Part shown: positions 48,124-57,312 of the stretch, piece after piece
Layout: each line of letters starts with the position of its first letter
How positions within the stretch are numbered: position 1 is the first letter of the stretch
DNA from: Pseudomonadota bacterium
Lineage (GTDB): Bacteria > Desulfobacterota > Binatia > Binatales > Binataceae
NCBI GenBank assembly: GCA_021324885.1
Contig: JAJPIF010000022.1
Coordinates: 62,001 to 126,000, forward strand
Length of the DNA: 64,000 nt
Direction: 5' to 3'
Made by a program: the position numbers and the translations under genes
The notes under the pieces: model-generated
What the model saw: the letters and a program-made list of their open reading frames with translations, nothing else
Database searches by the model: none
What the model was told of the DNA's origin: nothing

Positions 48124-48360
48124 CCGGAATTTCCGTTTTGACCCCTTCCTGTCAGCAGGGTCATAGCGCAAGTGATCGCCGTAATGCCAGTTTTCGAGGG
48201 GTGTGTCGCTGCGCGCGCTTGGCCCGGCCGGCAAGGCTTAGCGCTGTCGCTTCGCCGGGCTGAGAGGCCGATCCGGGCCACCCGCACCCGATTTCCAAAG
48301 ACACCTCGGCGTTTTTCATCTGAGTGGCCGCTCGATTTCGAATTCTGCCAACGCCCCAGG

Positions 48361-49643
48361 CTATCCGGCCAGTATCTGCATGGCCGCGATTTTCCGCAAC
48401 ATCCCGGCAAACAGCCGCCGGGTGAGGTGACTCTCCGCCAGCAGCAGCCAGTAATAGCGCGCGTGCTTGACCAAGCGGCCGCCGGTCTTCACCAGGCGCT
48501 GCCGCAAGCTCGTGAGCGACCAGTTGCCGATCGCCCTGGGCAGCGCCAGCCGCCGCCACAAGTTGCCGAGGTTATAGGCCAGCACGCTCGGCCACAGCCG
48601 CACTTCATTGGCGCGGAAGCGGTGGCAAGAAAGCCGGGTCATCGCCGCCGCCTGCTTGCCCTCTTTGATCGATTGCTCCGCGGTGCCGCGCTTATTGTAG
48701 AAGCGCACAACCGTGCGGGTTGACCCGCCCAGATTGGTCACGATGAAGCCGACCCGTGGAAACAGCTCACCGAAGTGGAATTCGACCTTCGCCACCACCC
48801 GCCGCGCCCGCTTCCAACTGCCGGCCTGATAAAGAAAGCTCTTGTACCGCACCACTGGTCGGTAGCTCGGCCTGCCCACCGGCCGCTTCAGCAACTCCCC
48901 GACGTTGCGCTCCAGAATGTCGTTGGCGGGAAGGCGGATAACGTATTTGACCTGACGTTCTTCCAGCGCCTCGTACAGCTCCGGCTTGGCGAAGGCGGCG
49001 GCGGCGCGAAAAACCACCTCATTGCCCCGGCCCTGTTGGCGCTCGATCTCCTGCGGCAGAAGTTCTTCCCAGCTCTCAGCGCTGGAGACGTTGCCGGGAC
49101 GCAGCTTGGCGGCGAGGCAATCGTCTTCGCGGTTGAACAGCAGCAGCGGATGATAGCAGCTACACTCGAAATGGCCGTTGTAGGTGCTCCGCTCCTGCGC
49201 GCCGTAAACCGGCACCTCGGTGCAGTCCATGTCGAGCACCAACCGCCGAGGCGAATCGATCGCCTCCGCTTTACCGATCAACGCGCGATTGAGTGCGGCG
49301 AGGCCGGCAAGGTTCTCCTCCTCTGTCAGCGCCTCGGCCTCGAACGATTGCAGGCGCGAGGTCAAGGCCCCCCGCGCTCGCAGACTTTCCTGGAGCCGAT
49401 GAGGCGGAAGGCCGGGTCTTGGGAAAGCCGCGAGGCGTCGTTGACATCCTCGTAACCCGCCAGGCGGCTGTATATCGATTGCCGTCCGAGGTCGGTCAGG
49501 GGCAACTGCGTGTTCTTGCCCCGCGGGTCGGTCAAGTGCCGGTCGATGAGTTCGCCCAAGCCCAACCGCTCATCCAATTCCCGCACCAGCAACAAGCCGC
49601 CCTCACCCACCGCCGCGCCACCTCCGTACCGCTGCGATCCCAT
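48361..49643 (-). pseudogene. IS1380-family DDE transposase, frameshifted
   Basis: Two overlapping frames together make one transposase of about 427 residues. The first (49643-49362) has LLLVRELDERLGLGELIDRH, then LTDPRGKN and AGYEDVNDASRLSQDPAFRL; it ends soon after KVCERGG. The second (to 48361) starts TSRLQSFEAEAL and has LVLDMDCTEVPVYG with the first catalytic Asp, and RFYNKRGTAEQSIKEGK with the catalytic Glu. The phase changes at a run of six G (complement of 49368-49373). Compared with the expected ERGAALTSRL, one base has been lost. A slip back by one base at the G run would restore the protein. Confidence 0.85.
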
Positions 49644-49702
49644 CCAAACCCGCGTTCATCAAGGACTTCGCAACATTTTACCAAATTGCTACTCAACTCG
49701 GG

Positions 49703-49717
49703 AAACGGAAATCCAGG
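49703..49717 (-). repeat. Terminal inverted repeat of the IS, upstream end
   Basis: CCTGGATTTCCGTTT, read inward on the minus strand, abuts the TTTATA duplication at 49718. It is the end nearest the transposase start, the equivalent of the ISEcp1 left repeat, and it is the true boundary of the insertion. Confidence 0.85.
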
Positions 49718-49723
49718 TTTATA
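49718..49723. repeat. Target-site duplication, right copy (TTTATA)
   Basis: TTTATA directly beside the IS terminal repeat, matching 45452-45457 on the far side of the insertion. Confidence 0.85.
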
Positions 49724-50454
49724 TCGTCTGGTGCATAGTCACCACCGACCAGGGGCGAGCACCGCGCCACCGTCGAAAGCCGCAACGAGCGGCGCAGGGA
49801 CGGTAGGAAAACGTAGTTTTCCTGGTCTTTGGTCAAATCGTCGGGCACGATCACCAGGTTCGTGGTGTATTTCGACTGCTCCGGTTGCACCACGACCAGG
49901 TTGGCGACGGTGAAAATGCCCGCGCTGCCCGGATAAGTGGTCGGCACGCCGGCATCGCTTATATGAGTGAGTTTGAAGTTAACTTCACTGATTACCGCAT
50001 TGGTAACGTTGCCATAGCGATCGATTTCGGCGTTTCCCACCTGACCAGTTTCCACCCAGGTTTGATAGCGGTACCATGTGTCATAGAGTATCTTTTCGCC
50101 CCTATTGGGCTCTTTCGGCTCTGGAAAGGGAATGCCTGCCACGTATCCGTCGATCAGAAACCGGTTCTCGCCCAGCGGACGGAGCTTTGCCTGGCCGGCA
50201 TATTTCTCCGTGTCCTGGTAAAACTTCGGCGGAAGATGCACTGGCTGAGTAGCACCAATTTCGATTACGGCGTCGGAAGGCATCTTCCAGGTGTAGTTTC
50301 CCATAAAAAGCTGCTTCATCCCCTCGGGCATGTAGTCCTGGTACTGCCGCCAGTTCTGAACTGTAATTTTGGTGCCCGGCGGTATCGGTGGATCCGCATG
50401 TACCATACCAGCCGCAACTAGACTTAAAAGTATCGCCCACCCAATAGATTTCAT
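49718..50454 (-). pseudogene. DUF1329 protein, N-terminal part (split by insertion)
   Basis: ATG 50454 starts MKSIGWAILLSLVAAGMVHA, a signal peptide, followed by PGTKITVQNWRQYQDYMPEG, FYQDTEKYAGQAKL, GYVAGIPFPEP and YVFLPSLRRSLRL with CSPLVGGDY, all typical of DUF1329. The native reading stops at DDI, where the IS end begins; the open frame reads on for about nine foreign residues to a stop at 49693. Joined to 44914-45457 with one TTTATA removed it gives 425 codons, within family length. The truncated protein might still be made and exported but lacks the C-terminal half. Confidence 0.92.
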
Positions 50455-50707
50455 CTGAACGGGTCCTCGCGCCGCGACCGCGCTATCGCGATCGCAAAAG
50501 TGACAATCTGAATGAGAAGATCCCAAGCATTATTGACAAAATGTGTAAAGCCACTGCAGTGTGGCGATTGCAATATCCCGAATTGTGCATTCGCTTTGAG
50601 CAAATGGTTATTTAAACCAGACAGTTATTTATCCCGATGACAAAGTGATGCTGCTGGATTATCTGGGCGGGATTCGGCCTCGCCGCTGGCGCATTTCCAG
50701 GTCGTCA

Positions 50708-51256
50708 TTAGACCCGGTCGTAAACCAGACGCCCATCAACGATGCGAGCGAACTGCGGCAGCGCGTGCTCCGATAAGTTTCCGTCAGGCAGAATGTGCAT
50801 CACGCGCCATCCCAGCAGCACCAGACGGTCGGAGATGATCCGCCGATGGCATCGCCACCACAGCCCTTCCGCGCACATGAATGCGGTACGCGCGCGTCCG
50901 GCCAGCTCGATCAGTTCGTCGAGTCCATGTTGAAACTCCTCACCTTCGGCATAGTCGGCGTAGGAGCGAAAGGCGGGATGTTGCCAGGCGGTATGTGCGG
51001 AAGCGCCCCCGAGACCGCGGCGGCGTCCACCCAGTTTTTTGATCCAATAATACTGGATATTGGCGCGTTCAACGCTGCCCTGCAACGCGGATTGATTAAA
51101 CTGGGGCCAGCGGCGTGAACCCGGAAAGGAGCGCACGTCGGCCAGCGCCTCGATGCGATGCTCGTTCAGGAGGCCAAGGAAGCGCTCGATGGGATGGGTG
51201 GAATGGCCAATGGTGAAGATCGCGCCCGCGTCATTGTTTCCCGCCGGGCGGTGCAT
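50708..51256 (-). CDS. DUF488 domain-containing protein
   Basis: A 182-residue protein of the DUF488 family. IFTIGHSTHPIERFLGLL, EALADVRSFPGSRRWPQFN and the C-terminal FMCAEGLWWRCHRRIISDRL with its conserved CxE...CHR are the family landmarks. The biochemical role is unknown. ATG 51256 lies inside the 3' end of the M16 peptidase gene (26-bp overlap), so the gene is co-expressed with that pair. The open frame from 51352 carries unrelated sequence. Confidence 0.88.
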   Translation of the reverse strand: MHRPAGNNDAGAIFTIGHSTHPIERFLGLLNEHRIEALADVRSFPGSRRWPQFNQSALQGSVERANIQYYWIKKLGGRRRGLGGASAHTAWQHPAFRSYADYAEGEEFQHGLDELIELAGRARTAFMCAEGLWWRCHRRIISDRLVLLGWRVMHILPDGNLSEHALPQFARIVDGRLVYDRV

Positions 51257-52604
51257 TGCTCGCAACCTTGATCTCAGCCTTGCTCTGATTGGCGACCGCG
51301 ACCAGGACGTAAGCGTCGGGATGGAGATACTCGCGCGCCACCTTTTGTACATCCGCGACCGTGACGGCGCGTATATAGCCCGGATATCGATCTATATAAT
51401 CAAGGCCGAGGCCGTAGATCTGCACCTGAAGCAGGAATGACGCAATTGAACTCTGTGTGTCGAGCTTCAGCGGGAAACTTCCGATCAGAAATTTTTTGGC
51501 CGACTCCAGTTCCGCGGCGCTTACCGGCGACTCCTGGATCCGGTGCATCTGCGCCAGCACCATCGAGATGGCCTCGTTGGCGCTGCTGTTCTTGGTTTCC
51601 AGCACGACCTGAAAGGAACCGGGAAAGAGCGCGGCCTCATAAGAGCTGCCGATCGAATACACCAGACCGGCTTTGCTGCGTACTTCTCTCATCAGGCGCG
51701 AGGCGAAGCCGCCGCCGCCCAATATGTAATTCATCACCTGCAATCTGTAAAAGTCGGGATTGGATCGCGAGATCCCGTCAAATCCCAGCACGATATTGGC
51801 CTGCGCGACGTCGCGGTCGATCGCGGTCACATGCGCGCCGGGAGCGATCGGCGGTATCAGTGGCGGTTTCTGGACCGGCGCGGCGCCTTTTAACGGCGCC
51901 ATGTCGGCCGTCAGCGCCTTAACCACTTCATCGGGATCGACATCGCCGACGACAGCGGCTACCGCCGTTTCCGGGCGGTAAAACTCGTGGTAGAAATTGC
52001 GCACGTCCTGCGGCGTCAGCTTCTGCACGTCGTCCACAAAACCGCTTGGCAGATGACCGTAGGGGCCATCGGCCCCGAACAGCTGTTTTAGAAACGTGAC
52101 CTGGGCCACATAGCCCGGTTCTTCCTCCGCTGCTTTGAGGGCGGCGATATGTTCGGCCTGTTTGCGCGAGATGTCTGCGTCGCGCAGGCCCGGATCGGTC
52201 AGCACTCCCGCCAGCAGATGCAGACTGTCGCGCCAGTAACGTTTGAGCGAAGTGACCGATGCGGTGGCGTAATCGGTGCCCGCTCCCACATCGACCGAGC
52301 TGCCAAGGAAATCGACCTTGCGGTTGAATTCGTCGGCGCTCATGGCGCGCGTCCCCTGCATCATCGAACTCGCCGTCAGGTCGGCCAGACCCGCCTTGCC
52401 TGCGGGGTCACGGCGCGACCCGGCGTCAAACGCGATCGCTGCCGTGACCATCGGCAGATTGCGCTGCGGTGAGATCAGCACGACCATGCCGTTGTCCAGC
52501 TTGACGCGCTTTATCTCCAGCGCCCGCGCTGCCGGCGATTGCAAAAGCGCCGCAACCATTACGGCTGCGCCGAGCAGAGATGATACGAGTGCGCGCCGGC
52601 TCAT
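51231..52604 (-). CDS. M16 family peptidase-like protein, inactive subunit
   Basis: A 457-residue exported protein of the pitrilysin fold, with a signal peptide (LLGAAVMVAALLQSPAARA). Two M16 half-domains are visible. Where the active partner has HLVEH, this protein has DLTAS (residues 75-79), so all zinc ligands are lost. Such subunits usually pair with an active one to form the closed chamber. It starts 4 bp inside the end of the active gene (ATGA overlap), so the two are co-translated. Confidence 0.9.
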   Translation of the reverse strand: MSRRALVSSLLGAAVMVAALLQSPAARALEIKRVKLDNGMVVLISPQRNLPMVTAAIAFDAGSRRDPAGKAGLADLTASSMMQGTRAMSADEFNRKVDFLGSSVDVGAGTDYATASVTSLKRYWRDSLHLLAGVLTDPGLRDADISRKQAEHIAALKAAEEEPGYVAQVTFLKQLFGADGPYGHLPSGFVDDVQKLTPQDVRNFYHEFYRPETAVAAVVGDVDPDEVVKALTADMAPLKGAAPVQKPPLIPPIAPGAHVTAIDRDVAQANIVLGFDGISRSNPDFYRLQVMNYILGGGGFASRLMREVRSKAGLVYSIGSSYEAALFPGSFQVVLETKNSSANEAISMVLAQMHRIQESPVSAAELESAKKFLIGSFPLKLDTQSSIASFLLQVQIYGLGLDYIDRYPGYIRAVTVADVQKVAREYLHPDAYVLVAVANQSKAEIKVASNAPPGGKQ

Positions 52605-54019
52605 GACTGCGACCCCCAGTCGATCTGCGCGTGATGCACGGCGCCGCCACCAACTGCTGCGCCGCCTCCGGGATGGGGCAGCAGACCGGTCGGGACGAGC
52701 GTGCCGAGCGTGCGATTGCTCAGGACCAGGTACTGCTTCACGACCCGCTGCACGTCGGCCGCCGTGACCTTGTCGATCGACGGGATGTATTGATCAAGTT
52801 GTTTGTAACTGCCGATCAGTTCGTACTGGCCCAACATCATCGCCTCATTGAAAACGGAGTCCTGGCCGAAGACGAAACCCGCCAGCTCCTGGTTTTTGGC
52901 CTTCTGCAGCTCCTCGGGACTGACTGGCTGCGACGCCATTTTGGCGATTTCCCCGTCGATCACATTGACCACGTCATCGGCTTTGACGTTGGGCCGCATC
53001 TGCGCCGTGATCCAGAACAGCGTCGGATCGAAAGACAGCATGTCGTATTCGGCGTCAACGTCAACCACCATCCGCTTGTCGATTACCAGTGTCTTGTACA
53101 GCCGCGAGCTTTTGCCGCCTGACAGGATTACCGACGCTATCTCCAGCGGGAAGGAATCCGGTGAGCCGTGGACCGGCACATGATAGGCTTCGGCAATCGC
53201 CGGTAAATTGGCGGCGTGCCGCAGCAGCACGCTGCGGGCCCCATCCTGCGGCGGCTCGACTTCGGTCACCGGCGGCGGCTTCGGACCGTTGGTAATATTC
53301 GAAAAATTCTCGGTGATCTGTTTTATGATGGCATCCGCGTTGAAATCGCCCACCGCCACGATCAGCGCGTTCTGCGGCGAATAATAAATGTGATGGTAGT
53401 CGAGCGCATCTTCCAGCGTCAGCCCCTCGATATCATGGAGCCAGCCAATGACTGGCCAATGGTAAGGATGGTTCACGTAGGCCTGGGCCTGCGTCATCTC
53501 GGCCAACGCATCTTCGGGATTGTCCTCGGTGCGCAGCCGGCGCTCCTCCAGCACCACGTTCTTTTCGGTCGAGAAGCCTTTCGGATCGAAGTTGGCCATG
53601 CGATCGGCTTCCAGTGCGATGGGCACGTCGATGTGCGCGCTGTTTATGATCTCGAAGTAGGAGGTCAGGTCCTGTTCGGTGAATGCGTTATCCTGACCGC
53701 CGTTCTCCTGGATGATGTTGGAGAACTCCTCGGGCTTGAGTTTCTTGGTACCCCGGAACATCAGGTGCTCGACGAGGTGGGAGATTCCGGTTTTACCCAT
53801 GCGCTCGTTGCGCGATCCGACTCGGTAGATGATGTCGAAGACGGCCACCGGCGCCTTGTGGTTCTCCAGTACGAGAATCGTAAGGCCGTTGGCCAGCACC
53901 ACTTTTCTGACTCCGTCAGTCATCCCGGCGCGGGCGGATTCCCCCACGCAGGCCAACAGAATCATCAACGAGGCCAGGCACAGGCCAGCGCGAAATGGAC
54001 GATTGAAAATTGTCTGCAT
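52601..54019 (-). CDS. M16 family zinc metallopeptidase, active subunit
   Basis: A 472-residue exported peptidase. The signal sequence covers residues 1-31 (ASLMILLACVGESARA). The inverted zinc motif HxxEH is HLVEH at 81-85, and the distal Glu lies in NVVLEERR (about 158). TEQDLTSYFE and GDFNADAIIK are other M16 blocks. With the inactive partner it probably degrades peptides in the periplasm. The gene is divergent from the VWA gene at 54217. Confidence 0.93.
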   Translation of the reverse strand: MQTIFNRPFRAGLCLASLMILLACVGESARAGMTDGVRKVVLANGLTILVLENHKAPVAVFDIIYRVGSRNERMGKTGISHLVEHLMFRGTKKLKPEEFSNIIQENGGQDNAFTEQDLTSYFEIINSAHIDVPIALEADRMANFDPKGFSTEKNVVLEERRLRTEDNPEDALAEMTQAQAYVNHPYHWPVIGWLHDIEGLTLEDALDYHHIYYSPQNALIVAVGDFNADAIIKQITENFSNITNGPKPPPVTEVEPPQDGARSVLLRHAANLPAIAEAYHVPVHGSPDSFPLEIASVILSGGKSSRLYKTLVIDKRMVVDVDAEYDMLSFDPTLFWITAQMRPNVKADDVVNVIDGEIAKMASQPVSPEELQKAKNQELAGFVFGQDSVFNEAMMLGQYELIGSYKQLDQYIPSIDKVTAADVQRVVKQYLVLSNRTLGTLVPTGLLPHPGGGAAVGGGAVHHAQIDWGSQS

Positions 54020-54216
54020 GGCTATTCGTGTAAGTTTAAGACCCAGTACTTTGGCACAGTCAAGGATCCGGATTGGTTCAGGACGTTTTCAGATCCGCGC
54101 ACCGCGCGGGGGTCGCGATGGCCGAAAGGCCTCAACCAGGGCTGCGGCCGCCACCCAGCCTGAAATTGCCTGGCGGGCCGCTACCTTGCTACTGTGTGTG
54201 AGCAGGGATCCATACT

Positions 54217-56298
54217 ATGGGCAACACGGCGGCATCGCACGTACTGGAGCTGCACGAAATCAAGGGCGTCCTGACCAAGTTCATGCGGATGCTGTTTCCG
54301 CTGGAATTCCGGCTCGACGCGATCAGCGGCGAGGTGGGAGTCTCAGCCGCATTCCGCTACCCGCTGTTTGCCGGCGAGGTCATTTATTTGCCGCCGCGCT
54401 CCAACAATTTTGCCAGTCGCGACCAGGCCTTCAGCTATTACAAGGTGATTGCCGCGCATCTGGCGGCCCGCCATGAGTTCGGCAGCTTTGACCTGAAGCT
54501 GAGCGAACTGCCCGGCTTTGACCAAAGGGGCGAGACCGGACTGGAGGCGCTGCAGGCCTATATTGCAACGTTTGCCGATCCGAAGCTGGCGGGTGCCATG
54601 CTGCGGCTGTGCGAATCGGTGCGCATCGATTCCGCGCTGTCCCGCCGTTATCGGGGTCTGGCTCCTGAAATCGCCACTATCAACCAGCTCTTGGCCGCCG
54701 AGATGCCCCAGATGGCGCTGAGCACGATGCTGTTCAAGGCTGCCGCGGGGCTCAGTCCGGGTACAGAGCCGGTCGAGCGCGCCTTCATGATGCAGGCGCA
54801 GCAGTACTTCGCGCCTCTGCGCGATCCTTCCGCCGATATCGGCCTGACCTTGCGCCAAACGGCTCAGCTTTACCAATGGTTGATCGCGTTGCTTGAAGCG
54901 GCGCAGGCCGGCGAGTCGGAGATGCTCGATGAGAATGCCCGTCAGATGCTCAACGATCTGACCCAGAGCCTGGCCGAGGGCGACGCCAACGATTTCGACG
55001 GGATGGATCAGGAGGGTGACGAAGAAGGCGGCGAACCGGATCAAAACGTCAACATGCAGGTGTCGGGCAAGCGCGGCAAGGGACGCAGCGGGCGGGCAAT
55101 CAGTCCCGAAGATCTGCGCCGCCTGCTGGAGCGCGGCGCCCAGATTAAGCCGGCGCAAACCGACGGCGAAGGCGAAGGCGGGGAAGGGATGTACCTGACG
55201 CAGCTTCAGGACAAGCAGGCGCAGGCCCTGGCCGAGTTGCAGGAGCAGCTTTCCGAAGCCGCCTCATTCGGAGCGCATGGACGGCTGATCGTCGGTGGAC
55301 GCTCCACTGACGCCTATTACGCCTACGACGAGTGGGACTACGGAATCAACGATTACCGGCGCAACTGGTGCCGGCTGCGCGAGATCACGCCCGAAGGCGA
55401 TGACGGCGAGTTCTATGCGCGCACGCTGCGCCAATACGCCGAGCTGTTGCCCCAAATCCGCCGCCATTTTCAGCGTATCCGCCCGGCTTCCTACCGCATG
55501 GTACGCGGACTGGAGGACGGCGACGATTTCGACCTCGACCGCGCGGTCGAGCATCGCGTGGACCGCTACATGGGCAACTCGCCGGACCCCCGTGTTTATA
55601 AGGCGCGCAAGAAGGAAGCGCGCGACGTCGCCACGCTGTTCCTGCTCGATATGTCAGCCTCCACCGACGAGCCAATCCATCAGGACAATCGGCGCTTTAC
55701 CGATGCCGACGATACCGACGACTGGTTCAAGGCCTGGCAGCGCCATGGCGGCCCGCGCCAGCGCCCGCGCCGCATCATTGATGTGAACAAGGAAGCCCTG
55801 GTGATCATGGCGCAGGCGCTGGAAGAGTTGGGCGACGCCTACGCGATCATGGGTTTTTCCGGCCATGGCCGCGACAACGTCGAGTTCTACGTAATCAAGG
55901 AGTTCGATCGCGAACTCTCCGACGAAGTCAAAGCCCGCGTCGGTTCAGTCGAGCCCAAACGCTCGACCCGGATGGGCACCGCGATCCGCCATGCGCGGGA
56001 GAAATTCAAAGACGTAAGCTCGCGCGCCAAACACATTATCCTGCTCAGCGATGGTTTCCCGCAGGATTTCGACTACGGGCAGGATCGCCGCTCCAACGCC
56101 TACGGTATCCAGGACACGATGGTAGCGTTGAAGGAACTGGAGATGGCTGGTGTGATGCCGTTCTGCATCACCGTCGATCGCACCGGGCACGACTACCTGC
56201 GTCAGATGTGCCAGCCCTCGCGTTATCTGGTCATCGAAGACATCGGCGCGCTGCCCAAACAGTTGCCAAAGATTTACGAACAGGTCGTCCGCTGGTGA
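54217..56298 (+). CDS. VWA domain protein of NorD/CbbO type
   Basis: A 693-residue cytoplasmic protein. A helical N-terminal half is followed by an acidic linker (about 240-270) and a Gly-rich stretch, then a von Willebrand A domain with MIDAS motif DMSAST and later ILLSDGFPQDFDYG. This is the layout of NorD/CbbO proteins, which work with MoxR-type AAA+ ATPases (NorQ/CbbQ) to remodel metalloenzymes. No such ATPase lies in this window. The ATG follows GAGCAGGG; the gene is divergent from the M16 pair. Confidence 0.87.
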   Translation: MGNTAASHVLELHEIKGVLTKFMRMLFPLEFRLDAISGEVGVSAAFRYPLFAGEVIYLPPRSNNFASRDQAFSYYKVIAAHLAARHEFGSFDLKLSELPGFDQRGETGLEALQAYIATFADPKLAGAMLRLCESVRIDSALSRRYRGLAPEIATINQLLAAEMPQMALSTMLFKAAAGLSPGTEPVERAFMMQAQQYFAPLRDPSADIGLTLRQTAQLYQWLIALLEAAQAGESEMLDENARQMLNDLTQSLAEGDANDFDGMDQEGDEEGGEPDQNVNMQVSGKRGKGRSGRAISPEDLRRLLERGAQIKPAQTDGEGEGGEGMYLTQLQDKQAQALAELQEQLSEAASFGAHGRLIVGGRSTDAYYAYDEWDYGINDYRRNWCRLREITPEGDDGEFYARTLRQYAELLPQIRRHFQRIRPASYRMVRGLEDGDDFDLDRAVEHRVDRYMGNSPDPRVYKARKKEARDVATLFLLDMSASTDEPIHQDNRRFTDADDTDDWFKAWQRHGGPRQRPRRIIDVNKEALVIMAQALEELGDAYAIMGFSGHGRDNVEFYVIKEFDRELSDEVKARVGSVEPKRSTRMGTAIRHAREKFKDVSSRAKHIILLSDGFPQDFDYGQDRRSNAYGIQDTMVALKELEMAGVMPFCITVDRTGHDYLRQMCQPSRYLVIEDIGALPKQLPKIYEQVVRW

Positions 56299-56416
56299 TT
56301 GTCTCGACCTGAAACACTGCACCTGCCCGCCGCGGCCGTCACCAAACTGACGCGGAATCGGGACGGCCGTATCGGAGATTTAAGCTCGCCATTCGCGCGC
56401 GAGGCCAATCACAACG

Positions 56417-57241
56417 ATGACCCAACCGTATTACAAATCGCATTGGATCGAGATCGAGCCCGAACGGCACGTTGCTTATGACGATCTGCTGAAGTTCCAT
56501 CCCGCGATGGAGCGTCTGCTCGAGCCGCTGGAGTTGCGTCCGGGCCTCAAGGTCCTCGATGTCGGCTCCGGACCGGGCCACACCACGATTGCCCTGGCCC
56601 AGCGCGTGCTCCCCGGCGGTCATGTTACCGGAGTTGACATCAACGCCGAATTTGTGAAGCGCTCAGGCGATCGTGCCCGCGCCGCCGGCCTTCAGGATTC
56701 GATCGACTATCGCCGCAGCGAGTTTCCCCCGCTGCCCTTTGCGGATTGCTCCTTCGATCGGGTCTGGTGCAAGAATGTCCTCGAATATGTCGATGACGCC
56801 GGTGCGACGGTGGCGGAAATGGCGCGGGTGACAGCGCCGGGCGGAATCGTGGTCGCGGTGGACAGTGATTGGGCAATGATGGCGGTGGAATTGGGCGAGG
56901 CGTCGCGTCAGATGACGAATCGCATACTGGAGGCGGCCAAATCGATCGCGGTCAACGAACCGCAGATCGGGCGCCGCCTGTTCCATCATTTTCTCGCGGC
57001 GGGTTTGCAACAGATCGATGTCAAAGTATTTGCCAGTCCCGACCGCAAGGGCCTGATGGCCGGGATGCTCCGCAACAGCATCGCGCGCTACGCCGTCGAT
57101 TCGGGCAAAGTCTCGGCGGCTGATGTCCAGCGATGGCTGGCCGAACTGGATCAGGCCCAGGCCGAGGGCCGCTACCTGTTCCTGCTGCCGCAATTTGTGG
57201 TCTGCGGCCGCCGCCCGGCGGCGAGCATATCCGGCGAGTAG
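56417..57241 (+). CDS. Class I SAM-dependent methyltransferase
   Basis: A 274-residue cytoplasmic enzyme. Motif I is VLDVGSGPGHTT (about 56-67), the acidic loop is VTGVDINAEFV, and CSFDRVWCKNVLEYVDD with VTAPGGIVVAVDSD are motifs of the UbiE/methyltransferase-11 type. The substrate is unknown. Its stop lies 71 bp before fabI on the same strand. Confidence 0.88.
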   Translation: MTQPYYKSHWIEIEPERHVAYDDLLKFHPAMERLLEPLELRPGLKVLDVGSGPGHTTIALAQRVLPGGHVTGVDINAEFVKRSGDRARAAGLQDSIDYRRSEFPPLPFADCSFDRVWCKNVLEYVDDAGATVAEMARVTAPGGIVVAVDSDWAMMAVELGEASRQMTNRILEAAKSIAVNEPQIGRRLFHHFLAAGLQQIDVKVFASPDRKGLMAGMLRNSIARYAVDSGKVSAADVQRWLAELDQAQAEGRYLFLLPQFVVCGRRPAASISGE

Positions 57242-57312
57242 TCTCTCCGACGGGTGAAAGATCGTATCATGGTCAGCCGCTGATTACGCGCTGCAACGGA
57301 GGCATCTACACG

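Larger units (their letters stand above)
45458..49717. mobile_element. Transposition unit: IS1380-family element plus 2.67 kb of cargo
   Basis: A 4,260-base segment inserted into a DUF1329 gene between TTTATA copies. Right end: 15-base terminal repeat CCTGGATTTCCGTTT (reading inward, 49717-49703). Left end, reading inward: AATGAACTTCC, which matches CCTGGATTTCC at 7 of 11 positions and keeps TTCC in register. The element's regular second repeat (48124) lies inside. Contents from left: truncated methyltransferase, complete secreted-protein gene (minus), then the IS with its transposase (minus). The cargo is downstream of the transposase, as in ISEcp1-mediated mobilisation. The donor site is unknown. 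Confidence 0.8.
48124..49717 (-). mobile_element. IS1380-family insertion sequence (1,594 bp)
   Basis: Ends are CCGGAATTTCCGTTT (48124-48138) and, reading inward from the other side, CCTGGATTTCCGTTT (49717-49703): 13 of 15 bases match. The single transposase gene is read on the minus strand. Length and gene content fit the IS1380 family (usually 1.5-2 kb). No duplication flanks 48124 itself; the matching TTTATA lies at 45452, beyond the cargo. If the copy at 48034 is the real end, the element would be 1,684 bp. Confidence 0.85.

Noticed and set aside
48361-49365. Downstream transposase frame as a separate intact gene
   Set aside because: It starts in mid-domain, and the upstream frame supplies the missing N-terminal part in the right order; the two are one frameshifted gene.
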